The notes beneath the pieces are model-generated. The model saw nothing but the letters and a program-made list of their open reading frames with translations, did no database searches and was not told the DNA's origin. Of a stretch of DNA of 64,000 bases, positions 9,871-24,400 are shown one piece after another (positions within the stretch are counted from its first letter, which is position 1; every line of letters starts with the position of its first letter). The stretch comes from Aporophyla lueneburgensis. Taxonomy: Eukaryota; Arthropoda; Insecta; Lepidoptera; Noctuidae. The DNA lies in assembly GCA_932294355.1 (NCBI GenBank), contig OW028747.1, forward strand, positions 10,875,501 to 10,939,500, written 5' to 3'. The position numbers and the translations under genes are program-made.

Positions 9871-12400
9871 TAATGTATAAATGATATAATATCACTATAT
9901 CATTTAAAAATCATCATTTTCTTGCTCTTATCGTATAAAACACACATTTTATTCAAGGGCTATATACGTATTACATAAACGATGGCACAACAAGCCTCCG
10001 TACATATAGAGTTAACATTGACATTGCCTTATTTACTGTTAAGGATATGTTTACGACTACATTAAAGTATGTATCTAATCCCGTATAATTGATATGAGTG
10101 ATAAAATTAAGGCCGTTGTATGATACAGTTCGTAATTAGAAATACATATTTTTTTCAAATTAACTAAGTAACTAGCTGAATTTTGTTTCTGCAATAGAGT
10201 TTGAATCACGTTTGTTGGTCAATCTTTCTATCTATAATTAGATACATAAATTTAAGTCACTTTTCGTGTCTGTCTGTATGACACTTTTGTTGTACGCTAC
10301 GGATTATGATACAGTTTCCACAAATATTTATAAAATAAAATAGTAGCTAATTTACCAGAGAACACCACCTATCAATGTATTTAACTATTTTCAGAATAAT
10401 CTAACCATCAGCATGTCAATCGAATCAAACGCCACTTTGGGGCCTATTTTGAGGCTTGGGAGAATCATCATAAATGAAGGTATATATGTATATCTTCTGC
10501 TCAATAAAAATCTGAACTTCATTACTTCACTTGTAAATAACGTAAAACGTTAATCGCTGAGCCTAAAGGATTTTTAAATTAATTCCTTAAACTGGTTAAA
10601 TAATAATTAAATAACAGGTTAAATACAAATGGAAGTTAGTTATTTTTCGCCTGTGGGAAATCACATCGAGCACTCGACTTGTACCTAGATAATTCTTTAA
10701 TTCGTGACGAATTAAAGAATAACCTGTAGAAGGTTTTATAACCTTCTACACAATATTGAACCTAAGACTGATGAAATTCCGGAACAATCCGGAAAATTTA
10801 CGATAATTGGGTACAACCACAAAAGGACCAAAGATCGTAACCCCAAATTTTCCTAGTTTACAATTTTTTCTATTCCTGTCAAAACTGTTCCTTCGTTAAT
10901 GAATTCAGTTAGTTAAACAAAAGTGATATCACACTGACGCATTCATTGGTTTAACACTGCATAAAGCAGGTACTTACCAGCTTAATTTTCAATCCTATTA
11001 ATGACCATAGCTAATAATACCCTCGAAATTAGTTAATCACTTTTCACTGTTCTTTGAACCATGTTAAACAACTATTAGCGTTACGAATCGAAACAGATTA
11101 GCGCATTGCTTTCACGTTCTGTAGGTAGGCACATTAGAAAACAATGCACTTTTTTTTGGTAGTATTTATCAATTTCCCTCGGTAATTAGATAACATAAAG
11201 AATTTAAGCAGCTGGATTATAAAGCAAGAAGTTTGAAAACAATAGTATTAGTAGTATTTTACTATCATCAAACAAACTATCATTCGTGTTTAGTTTAGAT
11301 GAAAAAATGATCTTGTTCACTGAACTGTGGCGCACTTTCTAATCAACTTTGTACCTACACCTGTGTAAACACTACGTCACGGTTCGTACTTACTACTCAA
11401 TTAACTTATTATTGTTTATTTTCGTGTTATCCACTCTTTCACGTAGTTTGTGGAAACAACTGTGTCATTGTTTGACCATTGTGGCCAGTAGCCACGACTG
11501 TCTCTTTGAACGCTGGGCCTACTATCTTATACAATAAATTCCTGAGGTTCTTTATTTAACTAAATATTATCTTGCAATTTACGCAATCGCCAATGGCCTG
11601 TCGTAGTGTTTCTTTGTGAATGCGCTCTGCCTTTGTAGGAATCTAGGAACACATGTGCCTAGACGTGAATAGTAATCGTAATACGTAACCCACGGACGTG
11701 TTCAGACTGTCAATCACCACGCGAGACCAAAAATTTATCTTACTGCAAAAACAAAAGAGTTTGTTTCGCATTAACATAAGAAGGAACTACTCATTAACAT
11801 GTTTACTTACTTTACACCGTAACTTACCAATAAAACTAATTTCAAACGGACATAACATTCGATATGCATCTAACTAATGAATGAATGCTATGCAAGTACT
11901 CTCTATATACGTTGATTTGTTGACTTCCATCGATATCTACTTAAGAGTCGAAAATATCATATAAGATACGATTTGTAAATAACACGATATTGCTATAAAT
12001 TCTAATGCCACGCTTATTTTCCAACAGTATCACTTCGAGCCACAATCCATGCCCAGGTGATATGGCTGATAGAGGTCCTCGAGCGTAGAGTCGCACCCTA
12101 CCTGTTGCAAATTAAATAGGCACTTGTGATAGGTTGTCTCGATGCCGGTCACTCCGTAAATACACCTTATTATCAGTAACGGTGTTCAACCGGCCTCGGA
12201 GCCTCCAGAGAGCGACGGGTGAAAGTCACCGCGCACAGTCGCAGACGCACACCTCACCTCAAGTGACAAACACGCTTCCATAACTGTGTCTAACGTTTGA
12301 TTCAATTCGCGATTTAATTATTGAAATTTCCAAACAAATAAACAAAAGAGCGGTCGATCGCTGCGCGAGCGCCACGCGACGCGTCACATTATCACGTTCA
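9871..12400. other. Intergenic DNA upstream of the ZIP gene
   Basis: Mostly AT-rich with no recognisable gene. Two adjacent perfect hairpins lie at 10,692-10,720 (13-bp arms, 3-nt loop) and 10,725-10,750 (11-bp arms, 4-nt loop). From about 12,040 GC content rises towards the ZIP first exon, and the 12,180-12,516 stretch (with GCGCGAGCGCC-type CpG clusters) probably contains the promoter and 5' UTR. I see no convincing TATA box or initiator that I would fix. Confidence 0.4.
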
Positions 12401-12516
12401 TCGGAGCGCTGTAGAAGCTGATCGGCTGATAGTGTGGTGCGGAGGCGCGGAAACGCCGCCGGCGCACGCAGCGTGCCACCGTGCGAGGTGCGAGCGCGGG
12501 GACATCAGTCGTGACC

Positions 12517-15500
12517 ATGTTGACAACGAGCTCCGTCGTAGTGCTGGCGCTGGCGCTGTGCGCCGCCGACAGTGGCAACAGTGACCCCGACCCTGGAGCA
12601 GCCAGCCTCGCCGCCGCTGCAGCGGCCGCAGGCAACCAGCTCAACGACACCTTGCCTGCCGAGCAATACTTCATTGACAAAATATTTGATAAATACGGAG
12701 ATAAAGGCGTCATTACATTTGAGGTGGGTGCAATTCCTTTTTTATAAAAGTAGAGCCAGCTAATTACACTATTGTAAATGTTTTATGTTCCATGATTACC
12801 TAGATGGAAAATTGAAAAAGTATCGTAATGTTTACTTGCTCTTTCTGACAGTTTGCTACCAAATAAGCATCTGTTTTAACGAGTCTGTTCATAAACGACA
12901 CAATAATATTCGGTATTCTTGAATATGGATATATTATCTACAAATTTTCAGCATGGTATCAATAAATGCCACCTTTCCTATTTTATAAACGGAAGTTCAT
13001 CGAACTTAAGTGTTATTTCATTATTTGTATAAAATGTTACACTAGTTTTTTATCACCTGCTTATCAATATTTAGTCAAATCCAACATCTATTGATAACTG
13101 CTAATTTGAACTCAATTTCAAAAGTGGTATATCTTAAGACATCGGTATTTTGTAAAGTGTTAAATTTCTCGACGCTTGATATCCTACAAATTATGTATAA
13201 TATGTTATCAAAACATCAGTCACCTTTTGTTCTTTCATTGAATAGTTTAACTTGTGAATGCTATACTGTATGATGTACCTATCAGTCAGAGGAAACTTCA
13301 GCCGATTAGCGCCAAATAATTTGTAATACACATTAATAAACAAACACAAATAATCGAATAACTCTTGCTTGTATTCTTGAGTTCACGTTTAACAACTCAC
13401 AAACATCTTCGACTGGGATTATAATTGCGGAAAAGGAAGTCGAAGATTGTCTACGGGGACTGGATGACTAGACAAGTGCTTTGAATGTGGAGCAAACATT
13501 TACCAGATAGATTAGGAATGCATATAAAGAGAAATACGAGATCCTTCCATTAAATGAAAATTCAGATTTCGGGTAAAGTTTCAAAGTTAAAGTTTCAATA
13601 CTACAAGAAAACTAAACCATATCAATATCTATTTATGATGTAATTTATTATTTAATCTTATATTCAGCTGTAGTTATAGTGTGACTGGTTATTTTATAAT
13701 ATTTGTTTATTGCTATGAATTGTGTAATCAGAAAATGAGTAATTATTTTTATTGCCAATTAAACTCTTACACGCATTGCGTATACCATAAAGTACGTCTA
13801 TTCTTTTTCAAGTTATTGTTATTTAGGTAGTCAGACTGAACTCTTGACGTTTCGTTATGGTAGTTACAAGACGTAATACCTGCCTATATAAGTGCATATA
13901 CGTGTAAATTAATTTTCAGCGCTGTATGGGCAGATTGCATTCCGAACACATACATACATAATAATAGCATACTCGACTTTTATTTCTAAATTAACGTCAA
14001 GTCCATTAAACTGCGAAAAATTACGCCTCTGTTCTGGGGTATTGTTCTCTCACGGAAAAGATAAACACAGCACGAATGCTACCAGATGTTTTTGAAATGC
14101 ACCTAAAAGCAGAGTTGAATCTAAGGTGGATCACTCATTCACAGATTAGATTTCTTACACGAGTTTGTAAAATATATTTGCAGGTAAGCAAAACAGTCAA
14201 CCACGTTATCTACTACATATTACATATTCTAATAATTGTCGTGAAATGAAAATCTGATTAAAATTTTATGAGTAACATTTTGTTGCTGAGGGTTTTTAAC
14301 AGTAAAGTCGATGTCCTAACATAAAACCATATTTATAAATAAACCAGGTTTGTTGTAACAATTCTTCCGGTTTGGGGCTATTTCCTAAACTGACTATGTC
14401 GTCCGGTAGAATCGTCCGCATCCGTGCGATCACTTGCGATTGCTCAGAGAGACGTTAAAATGTTTATACTTGTAAACATCATGTGCACGTGCACCTGTAG
14501 ACTTTGAAGAAATATGTGATAAGCGAACATAGTAGAATTATATTATTAGTCTAACTAATCCTTTAATTAGTTAGAGCAATAAGGAAATTAAACCTTATTG
14601 CAATTCTACGAATTGTTTGCATAGATCTTGCTAGTTTACCTACTATATTATTAAGATAGAGCCGAGATGTGGGGAAATAGTATTGTTTTTGTCGTATAGG
14701 ACACGTAACTTTTATAACTTACTCTTTGTCGTCGGGTTAAGAGCAAACGTGTGGATAATTACAACAACAATTTTATTTACCAAAAAGTACCGAAATAATT
14801 AGAATAACATTAAAATAGGTTAAGTTGTACTTTATCATAAGAACGACGAAATCATTAGGATGATTTTGACAAAATTTTCGAAGCCCTTAGGTACATATAT
14901 TTGTTTTTTTTTTTTTATATTTATAAACCAAAATTAAAAATGAAACGATCATATCAGCCGTTTATATTTTAACTGCGTTAACCACCACCTGTATTGTCAA
15001 GGCTACCATAGTAATGACTTTCCGGAAGAAACAAATTAGTGCCACACGACACATCTTCACAGTAGTTGTTCATCGGTATCACAATGCAAGGTTGTTTTAA
15101 TATGACATCCAATCCAAGAAACTTTTCGGAAATTTAGGTCAAAGAATTGATCCTTGAGGGACCAGTTATAACTGACTAATGTCAACAAATGTAACTATGT
15201 AAGGAATAAAGTAATACTAGAGCTAGCAGTTGTAATGTACCTATAGTTAGACAATTATTCAAAATATTCAACCCCTGTGAAGCTATTTATCAGAATTTGT
15301 CATAAAGTTCTGATAAACGTAGGCCAGGAAGAATAGTGGAAGCAGCCGAATGCTCTTCTAAGATTCTTAACGATGAGAAACTTGTTTTAATTTAAGAAAA
15401 AGTCATTATCATCATTTCAGCCGAAAGACGTCCACTGCTGGACATAGGCGTCCCCCAATTTGTGGGGTTTGCCATAATCGTCACGCTTGATAGGCGCGTT

Positions 15501-18500
15501 TCCGATCGCAGTACCTATTTATGGTGGTAAAATGCATAGAGAACGCTGTTGTGGGCTGCCACTCTAGTAAGTCCTTTAGGCGCCTCTTACGACACCCACG
15601 GGAAGAAAAAGCAAAAGTAGTAAAACGTTTTGTGTTATAGGGAAGACTCGGATGTATAGCGTCTTTACAAAATATAGATCAGCATTGAAAGAGGCTTACG
15701 GTGGATTGCTCTTAAGGAGGTACCGTACGGGCTCGTTGAAATGTGTCTAAAATTGAAGAAAAAATTTATAATGCAAGTAACTTGTCCATTTAAAACGCAC
15801 CATACTGCAGTGAGTGATATTTGTAGGTACATGTCAAATTACAATATTATGAATGTATTTATTATATTTACCGTTACATTGCTGATAAATTGGGTACACG
15901 CAAATAGTCGTTTTTGTGAAAAAATATCGTATTATCGTGCACAGTTGCACACTGGTATAACGGTGTTTAATGCTTTTTAGAAGCTATTTGAAATACTTAA
16001 ATATTTTATGAGTTTATAGTCATATTACAGCTTCCTTTCTCAAATTATATATCTTTGAGCTGATCATCAATACGGTAACCTTAGTCTTGCTTGTGTAGAG
16101 TCGTCAATAAACTGCACGATGTCCATTTAAGTGCCTAATGTTTTTGGAGCTCAATAACGCTCTATTGTTGTATCACAAATATGTAAAGATGCGTGCTAAT
16201 TAAAATTGTTTTATAGAAACGTAGGCACTTATTACCTGAACATTTTTCTTCGTAAATTGCGGAAATCTCTCAGCGTAACTCACAATGGGTTGATCTCTAA
16301 ATGTGATCGCTTGGTAACAGTCAGGTTCGAGGTTTAAGTTCGCTGCGCATTCAGTTATTGTTCTGCATTCTCAATTAAGCACCAATCCTCCTCGGTCCAC
16401 GTTTGTTTACCAATACAAAACAACTATATTACAAACTAATCTAATGTACCTAAACAGGAACAAAAATAAAGTAAACGCCTTCCACAAATTGAATAATACT
16501 CAAGTATCTATCTAATTTACAAATTCTTGCAAAAACATGTTTTTATCGATTATATTTAACGTGTTTAATATCTTTATAACATTAATCTCTCTAACAGCTA
16601 TCGAAATACAGTGACCGTTGCGAATTCTGACTGATATGATACCCACTACCTTAAAAGATAAGTGTTGCAGTTATCACTGATATTAGAACTTGTTAAAGCC
16701 AGTCCGTCCTTCAACTTGACTTGGTGACTTCGGACGTAATCCTCTGAGTAAATCGGACGACGAGTCCCTCCACACCTTTCTCGAATTGTTGCTGATATAC
16801 AAACCTTATTTGACGGTTTTTACTTATACGTAGACGGGAACTTCGTCGTGGGTTCGGATCCAGACAGGCGCTTAACTTTATGTGACTTATTTCGTCACCA
16901 CTGTTCTCAAAGCGGTGAAGGAAAACATCGTGAGGAAACCGGCATGTCCTAGAACCAAAAATTCGAAGACATGTGACATCTACCAACCCGCACTGGACCC
17001 GCGATTATGAGTAGGGCCCACACCCTCTCACCGAAAGGAAGCCTGTATCCGAGCAGTGGGAACAATATAGACTGATTATGATGATGATGACGAACAAACT
17101 ATTTGGTATACAGGCAAGAATTCGTCTATTCACAACACTGCCAAGTGCAAATATAATTCATTTTATTGACTGTGTAATTGTTTTTTCAGCCCACGGCATA
17201 GATGTAAAAAATATACTACTCACAACATTTTGTAAAATTAGTTACAAGTTAGTTAACATACCTAATTAAATATACGGAATAGCTTGTTCAACTGTTCATA
17301 CATTTTACGATAAAACAACTGTACCACCTGACATACACGTGCGAATCAGTTATTAAACCACTGATTAGGTATGACGACAACACAAGCCCATTTATTCAAT
17401 GGAAATCAACTGATGCGTTTTAATTTATAATTCTAGATACCTAATCTGACTAAGTTCTAAGCGTATAATTTATTTGTCACCATAGATTACAGTCGGCAAA
17501 ACTTCCTATAACGATCCTGCTAAATTACCTACTTATATTAAACATTTTTGGCTTTACACAGTTGGTTCTTAACAGACTAAAAACCACGTGGCTAAACTAC
17601 CCAACTACATAACAACACATTACGACCAACACTCAAACGTAAATTACGAACTTTACCATATTTTGATTTTGAATGTCTTTATAAACACTAAGCGCGTAAC
17701 CAACTAAAACGGCGTCGCGTCGCTACGACGCGTCGTCGTAGCGAAGTGGCGTAGCACCGCGTAGCAGTATCGTAGGCGTCGCGAATACGCAGCGTAGCGC
17801 CGCATTGACGCAGCGTAGCACTGCATAGGCGTCGTTTAGACCGAGACGTTAAGTTTCAATCAAACTACTAACTTGACCATTTCGTGTAGTCGTGGTATAC
17901 CTATATTACTTTTATTTCATTGTCAAAATATTATTAATTATGATATGATCTTTGCAGGGATTCGAGCATCTCCTTGACAGCCTAGGCCTCGGAGGCCGAG
18001 TGTTCACGTCACCTCATGACCTCGCTATACATCGCATCAATGGGACCTTCCGACAGCTGCATGACACTCAGCACAGACACCGTAGGTCTCCAGTTACCAG
18101 TGAGTATCTTTATTAGCATTTTTTATAATAATTGCTACTGTATCTCGTAGTGTTACATACTACTTTTTACTTTGTCTAGTAGTCATTCATCCTATAAGTC
18201 ATTATCTTATATTAAGTTCATCGAAAAAGGGACTTGAATATCTATCTTTATTTCAATAATTTTCTCGCTGCCTAACCGTTGATTCATCTCTGTTGTTCTT
18301 CGGAAGGATATGATCTGATTCACGTATTCCTCTGAGAAACCCTATACAGAACGATAGCATATACGGACAATCGAGAAGTATGGTTTGTTGATTTTATTCT
18401 CATATTCAACAAACAAATGTCAATAGAGCGAGATGCTTAATGATATGAATGATTCTACCTATTTACTTTGTGTTGTTGACAATTCCGCCACAGTAAATTC

Positions 18501-21373
18501 TTGATAATTAGATAAATAACATACAAAGTCGGCATTTATTTGTATATCTAAAATAATAAGCAGGTATAGAAGATTAGATAAAAACCGCATGGAATAATTT
18601 AAGCTGCGTATTGAGCAGAAAGGCATCAACACCAAAATATGTATACTAAATCTTTATTACATAGTATAAAAACAAATTCCCTTCACGCCTGTGTATGCGA
18701 CTTTTAATGCGGTTTCATCAATAGACAGAGTGATTAATGAGGAAGGTTTATATTTATAACACGCGGGCGAAGCCGCTGGCAAAAGCTAGTTAATAATAAA
18801 GCTGAAGAGTTTGGTTGGTTTTTGTTTGTTTGAACGCGCTATTATTTGATAGCCCTATTCTTGTGGACAAAAATAAAAAACAAAACAACACTCAGCGAAA
18901 ACGAGGTAAAGAGTGGGGTAGAGGGGGCGGGCGAGGAATATTATGAAAATGTGACCGTTATTTTAGTATAATATCTTACCAGGCACGGTCCGTGAGGGGG
19001 GTCCTAGGGGCATGATCCCCCCCAAAGTCAGCCTTGCTGTGGAGACCCTGAACGATTTGCCTGAAAAATCCAATAATACTCCCGACCTGAGAATCGAACC
19101 CGGGACCTCATGCTCATCAGTAGCGCTTTCGACTACTAGACCAACGAGGAGATGTACCTACCTTCCTAAAAAATATTCTTCAGTACTCATGGTGACCCCC
19201 CCCCCCCCCCCCCCTCCAAAATCATAAGCTGCGACCGCGCCTATATCTTACGACTTCTATGCAAACGAAATCGCGGGCAGAAGCTTGTGATATAATTATT
19301 TATATAAGTCACCGTATAACTATGAGCTTATATTTGAAAGTATCGAAAAATTATGAACTGCAATAAATCATTTATAATTTTACTAATTAGTTTTCGATAA
19401 TTGTTGAAGTAGTGTTGATTGCAGTACTATATCCGTGGCATACCGACAAATTGTGAACTGTATCAAACTTGCATTCGAGGGATCGTACCTTTTCGAAAGA
19501 GATACCGCGGCCCTGGTATATGGGCAACTGAAGGAACACGGGTGTGTTTTAGTCAGCAAAAGTCTGACACGAAGAGCGGGAGACGCTATTTGATGATTTC
19601 CCACCGACAAACAAAAAAAACGGGATCGTAGCTACCTTGGGTCAATACCTACTAAAAAGCCAAGTATTCATTGCGACCAACTTAGAAGAAGTGCTCGCTC
19701 GTCTCGCGCGCTGCTGGTCACAGTTCTACTCTAACCCAGTTATAACGACCGCGGTTAAACCTTGGGTTAGCCATTTGGTCAGGGTGCCCTGGCTTAGTTA
19801 CTGCGACTAAATCAGCTACCGCCCGGACAGACAAATCAGCTTGTCAGTGCAGACTTCGTTTACAATGTAACGGTTAAACATGAAAAGATTATAAAATATC
19901 GAAAACGATTATATGTTAAATTGTAAACAGTACGAATCATACTTTATCCAGACTTACGATTTAAACTATAAACTAAAGATGTGATATTTACTACTAAATG
20001 TAGCGCTCAAGCTCAATGAGCCTCAAGAGAGTTGTGCTCTATCCCCTGTGGCAACTAGACCTTCTCTTTCAGTTATTGTTTACTTACTAATAATTTGTTG
20101 GTGTGATTGTAAACCCACAGCTCCTAAGTAGTGATTCTAGTGAGCACTACATGGTGTTCTCAATCTTAATTTGACATTATAGATAATCGCCAAGCGGGAT
20201 GTGTGGTGTTACACGAATGGATAGAATAAAAAATGAGTACATAAGAGGAAGTCTGAAACTGGGACCAATAACTGAAAAGTTATGTGGGAATCGGTTGTCA
20301 TGGTATGGGCACGTCATACGGAGGATTGAGGAAAATGTCGTGAGGAAAGTATTGAGTATAAATGTCGATGGCTATAAGAGTAGAGGGAGACCAAAGAAAC
20401 GACGGATGGACTGTGTGAATTTTGATATGTATAGAAAGGGGGTGGCTACTGAGATGACGACTAATCGAGAAGTGTGGAAAGAAGAAGGCAGAAAAAAAAA
20501 GGCAGGAGAATGATGAGATAATCGCCAACTTCTGAGTTGTATAGTTCCGTACACAAAATACGAGCTAGGACGTGGATTTGCATAACATAAACACTAACAG
20601 TAGGAATAGCTTTTATTTTGACAATTCAACAAAATTAATTGCGTTATTTATATTGCTGAGCAAAAAAAATTTCGAACATATCAAGCAACTAGTTTTTAAC
20701 AGCGGCTTCGCTCGCATGGAGGTTGGAAATTATACCGCGAGAACGTACTACCGGGATAAAAAGTAGGTACCCTATGTGTTAATCCAGTAAATAAAATATC
20801 TGTGTGCCAAATTTCATCCAAATCCGTTCAATAGTTTCTGCGTGAAAGAGTAACAAACATACTCACAAACTTTCGCGTTCATAATATTAAGTAGGATGGA
20901 TTAACATGTTACGCAATTAGGGTGAAGATTCAATTTTCTTGTTTTGGTAACCCGTTGATGGTGTTAAGCAAAAGCTGTCATACAAAGAAATAGTTCATTC
21001 AGTCAACCGACTAAACGTAATCAACGAATAAACCTTGAAAGCCATGAATAAAGACCTGAAGGAAAGGAGGAAACATGGTCTAATCAATGTTCTTTGTAAC
21101 AATGTCGTTAATTTTAATTTATCCTTGAAATGAACATGAGCTGTCGGAATTCTCTGATAATTTAAGCAAAAAACTTGTCAAACTCTAGACTAGACAACCT
21201 ACGTACGATTATTCTTACTGATAGGTATTTGAATTCACTTGAGTCTTGTGGTCGGAAGCGCTACTGCTGAGCATGAAGTCCACGTTTCGATTCGCGGATC
21301 GGGCAGTGTTAGCAATGAGTTTTTAGGGTTCCGTTGCCAAATGGCAAAAAACGGAACCCTTATAGATTCGTCA

Positions 21374-21417
<44 letters not shown>

Positions 21418-24400
21418 CGTATGTCACAGCCACTTTTCTCCAAAACTACAAGAGCTATGCTGTTGAAACTTGGTAAGTAGATGTATTCTGTAAACCGCAT
21501 TAAGATTTTCATACAAAAATAGAAAAAAAACAATAAATCGTGGGGTTCCCCATACATAGAACTGAAACTCAAAAAAGGTTTTTTTCATCTAACCCATACG
21601 TGTGGGGTATCTATGAATAGTCTTCAAAAATGGTATTGAGGTTTCTATTATCATTTTTTTCTAAACTGAATAGTTTGCGCGAGAGACACTTCCAAAGTGG
21701 TAAAATGTGTGTCCCCCTCCCCGTAACTTCTAAAATAAGAGAATGATAAAACTAAAAAAAATGTATGATGTACATTACCATGTAAACTACCACCGAAAAT
21801 TGGTTTGAACGAAATCGAGTAAGTCGTTTTTTTTTAAAACGTCATAAATCGTAAACCGCAATTTACCTTTCATTTAATCAACAGAAATATAAAAATTAAA
21901 AAAAAAAACATTTATTTTCATAAACATGAACCTTCTGTATAAACCGAGAATACCTACAGGTTTGTACGGAACCCTTTGTGTGCGAGTCCGACTCGCACTT
22001 GGCCGGTTTTCTATTTGGAATTTCTCAGTAGTATTGGAGTCTGGATTTGTGCCAGGTTGATGGCAAAAGACTCGACCCTATTATTATACTTGGGTCTTAA
22101 GTTACACATCCAACCGGTGAAATGTGGATATACAATAGGCACAGCTCTGCCTGACCCTTAGGGGAATATAAGCGTGACATTATGTTATGTGATCCGATTG
22201 TTACCTTCTGAAGTTTAAAGCATGAAACCACTTTTCTGCAACAAATTCCGTAAAATTAGATACAACATGTTCGAATTTGATATGCTGTTAATTAAGGAAA
22301 GAAACAAGTAAAGGAATCAGACTACAGGTTTTGGACATGATCATTATATCATTGTAAGAAGTCCACTGTTGGACAAAGGCCACGCTTGGCACGCGGGTTG
22401 ACGATCGCAGTAAGGTGGTAAAATGCATAGTGAACGCTGGTGCCCATTCTATAGTAAGTCCCTTAGCCGTCTCTTACGACACCCACGGGAAGAAAAGAGA
22501 TGGTGCTATTCTTTACATCCGGCACCACACGGAACATTGGGTGGTTTTTGACGTAAATATATTTAAACAATTCAATTTCCCTACCAAGAATAATACCTTT
22601 TCTCATTCATTACGTAAAGCAGTCCTTTGTCTTACTCCGCGCTGGCGCATGGCGTGACCAAAGATTACAGATTTATGAAACGAAAGCACTCTGATCATTA
22701 CTAAAAACATGATGACGTTGGTATTGTATGGATTCCTCATTCAAAATAAGGAGACAAACATCGCTAAAAACATTCAGTTTCATGTTTTTTTTTTTACCTC
22801 AGTTTTTTTACATAAAACATGGATGCTGTGATTCTAAGAAAAGTGCTATTTTGCATAAAAATCATTCATATAAAAAAAAAACAATATACTGTGCAAAAAG
22901 ATATTATTTCCTGACCAAGCGACTGTCACGATTTTTTTTTTCGATGAAAGGTAGTCAAAGTACGTTATATTCTACAAATTTTCTGAGCTGTGACCAATCT
23001 CTTTAAATTGCCTTTTTATAATTCAATCCTTATTACCTACAAATATGTTTTTTGTATCTTTTATCAGTAAGATTACACGCTACAGAAAAGGTGTAGCTAT
23101 TTCAAAAATGAGGCGATGTGCCATTTTCAAGTTTTTACTAGCAGGTAATTGCGCTGTGGATTGCGATGTCCCTCAAACGACTTCGTCGTCGTCGTTTCAG
23201 CCGTAAGACGTCCACTGCTGGACTTAGGCCTCCCCCAATTTGGGGGGCATTGCCATAATCGCCACGCTTGGCAGGCGGGTTGGCGATCGCAGTATGGTGG
23301 TAAAATGCATAGAGAACGCTGCTGCCCATTCTCTAGTAAGTCCCTTAGTCGCCTTTTTCGACACCCACGGGAAGAAATGGGGTGGTGTTATTCTTTACGT
23401 CCGGCACCAAACGGTACAAACCTCCTCAAACGACTTAATCAGACTCAATGACTGTATTCATGACTAAATTAAGAAACGTTAAAACATTATAATATAGGTG
23501 CCTCATCGCTGTTTGAAATAATGTTTGACGATAACAACAAATGGACAGTTTTGAAATCCGGTGTGACTTGTACCAGTGTTTGGTAGAAAGCGATGCAGAT
23601 AGTTCCGCTGCTTTCTCATTTATTGCGACAGCAATAGCGATGTCGGCCGTAGCCCTTATATGAAGGAAGTAACTTTCATCATGTGTATTTTTTTCTGTAG
23701 GAATTCAATAACTGTAACATTTTTCATACACAATAGGCCTATTCTATTCAAGTCACGTACAATTTATGCAATTCTAAACATGATATTAAACACTTCCCAG
23801 TTCTCTTGTGGTATTGTAAGTCTTTGTTAAAAATCCTCGCCTGTATTGCTCGCATTACGTCTTTCTGCTTGTAATACATGTAGCTCATGACGGCAATGTA
23901 CCGAGAATTTTATTGTCCTTTATAATCGCGATTATCCTATTACCGAGTGGCCGGCTGCTCTTGCGCAGTCGTCTGACCCCGGCCAAGGATCTGTCACATA
24001 AATCCATGAATGAATCGTATTGTTGAAAATTGTTAGGGATTCAGTTGCACGTTTATATTATAAAGCACCTAGTTATTGAACACCACGTTTATACTTCAAT
24101 GTAATGATTATTTTGAAACAAATCAATCTATTATACTAATATTATAAAGCTGAAGAGTTTAACGAAGAACAATAAATTTAACGCGGTTGTAGTCGCGTGC
24201 AGAACCTAGTTTCTATTTTTATTAACCAGTATAATTTTACAGTTTCAGCTGAGCCGATCTTGCGGAAATCATGTCTATCTCCAAGGGAAATTTTGGAAGT
24301 GTATGGAATGGAAAACGAGGCGCCGGGGGTCATAACTATAAGGCCCAAAACATTTCTGGAAATGTGTCCCGCTCTGGTGTACCAGCTAGACCAGCGGTCT

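Larger units (their letters stand above)
12724..17957 (+). other. ZIP gene intron 1 (5.2 kb)
   Basis: Contains no nested gene that I can support. It holds repeat copies at 15,405-15,620 and 16,910-17,090, a multi-branched inverted-repeat cluster at 14,532-14,609, and a CGTAGC-rich tract at 17,708-17,832 just upstream of the acceptor. The rest is AT-rich. Confidence 0.7.
18100..24242 (+). other. ZIP gene intron 2 (6.1 kb), repeat-filled
   Basis: Holds a minus-strand SINE, RTE tails, an RTE ORF2 C-terminal fragment, a SINE split by the 688-bp TTAGGGTTCCG element, and two GTCCACTGCTGGAC repeats. I see no nested host gene. The 22,660-23,140 stretch is AT-rich and unexplained. Confidence 0.7.

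Noticed and set aside
12384..12713. 109-codon minus-strand frame over ZIP exon 1
   Set aside because: Antisense shadow of a GC-rich first exon, with no homology-like motifs and poor start context.
20298..20554. Minus-strand frames of 60-76 codons
   Set aside because: Antisense to the RTE C-terminal fragment.
22415..23451. Frames of 80-100 codons
   Set aside because: They lie in GTCCACTGCTGGAC repeats and recur in other copies at matching positions, so they reflect the repeat and not a gene.
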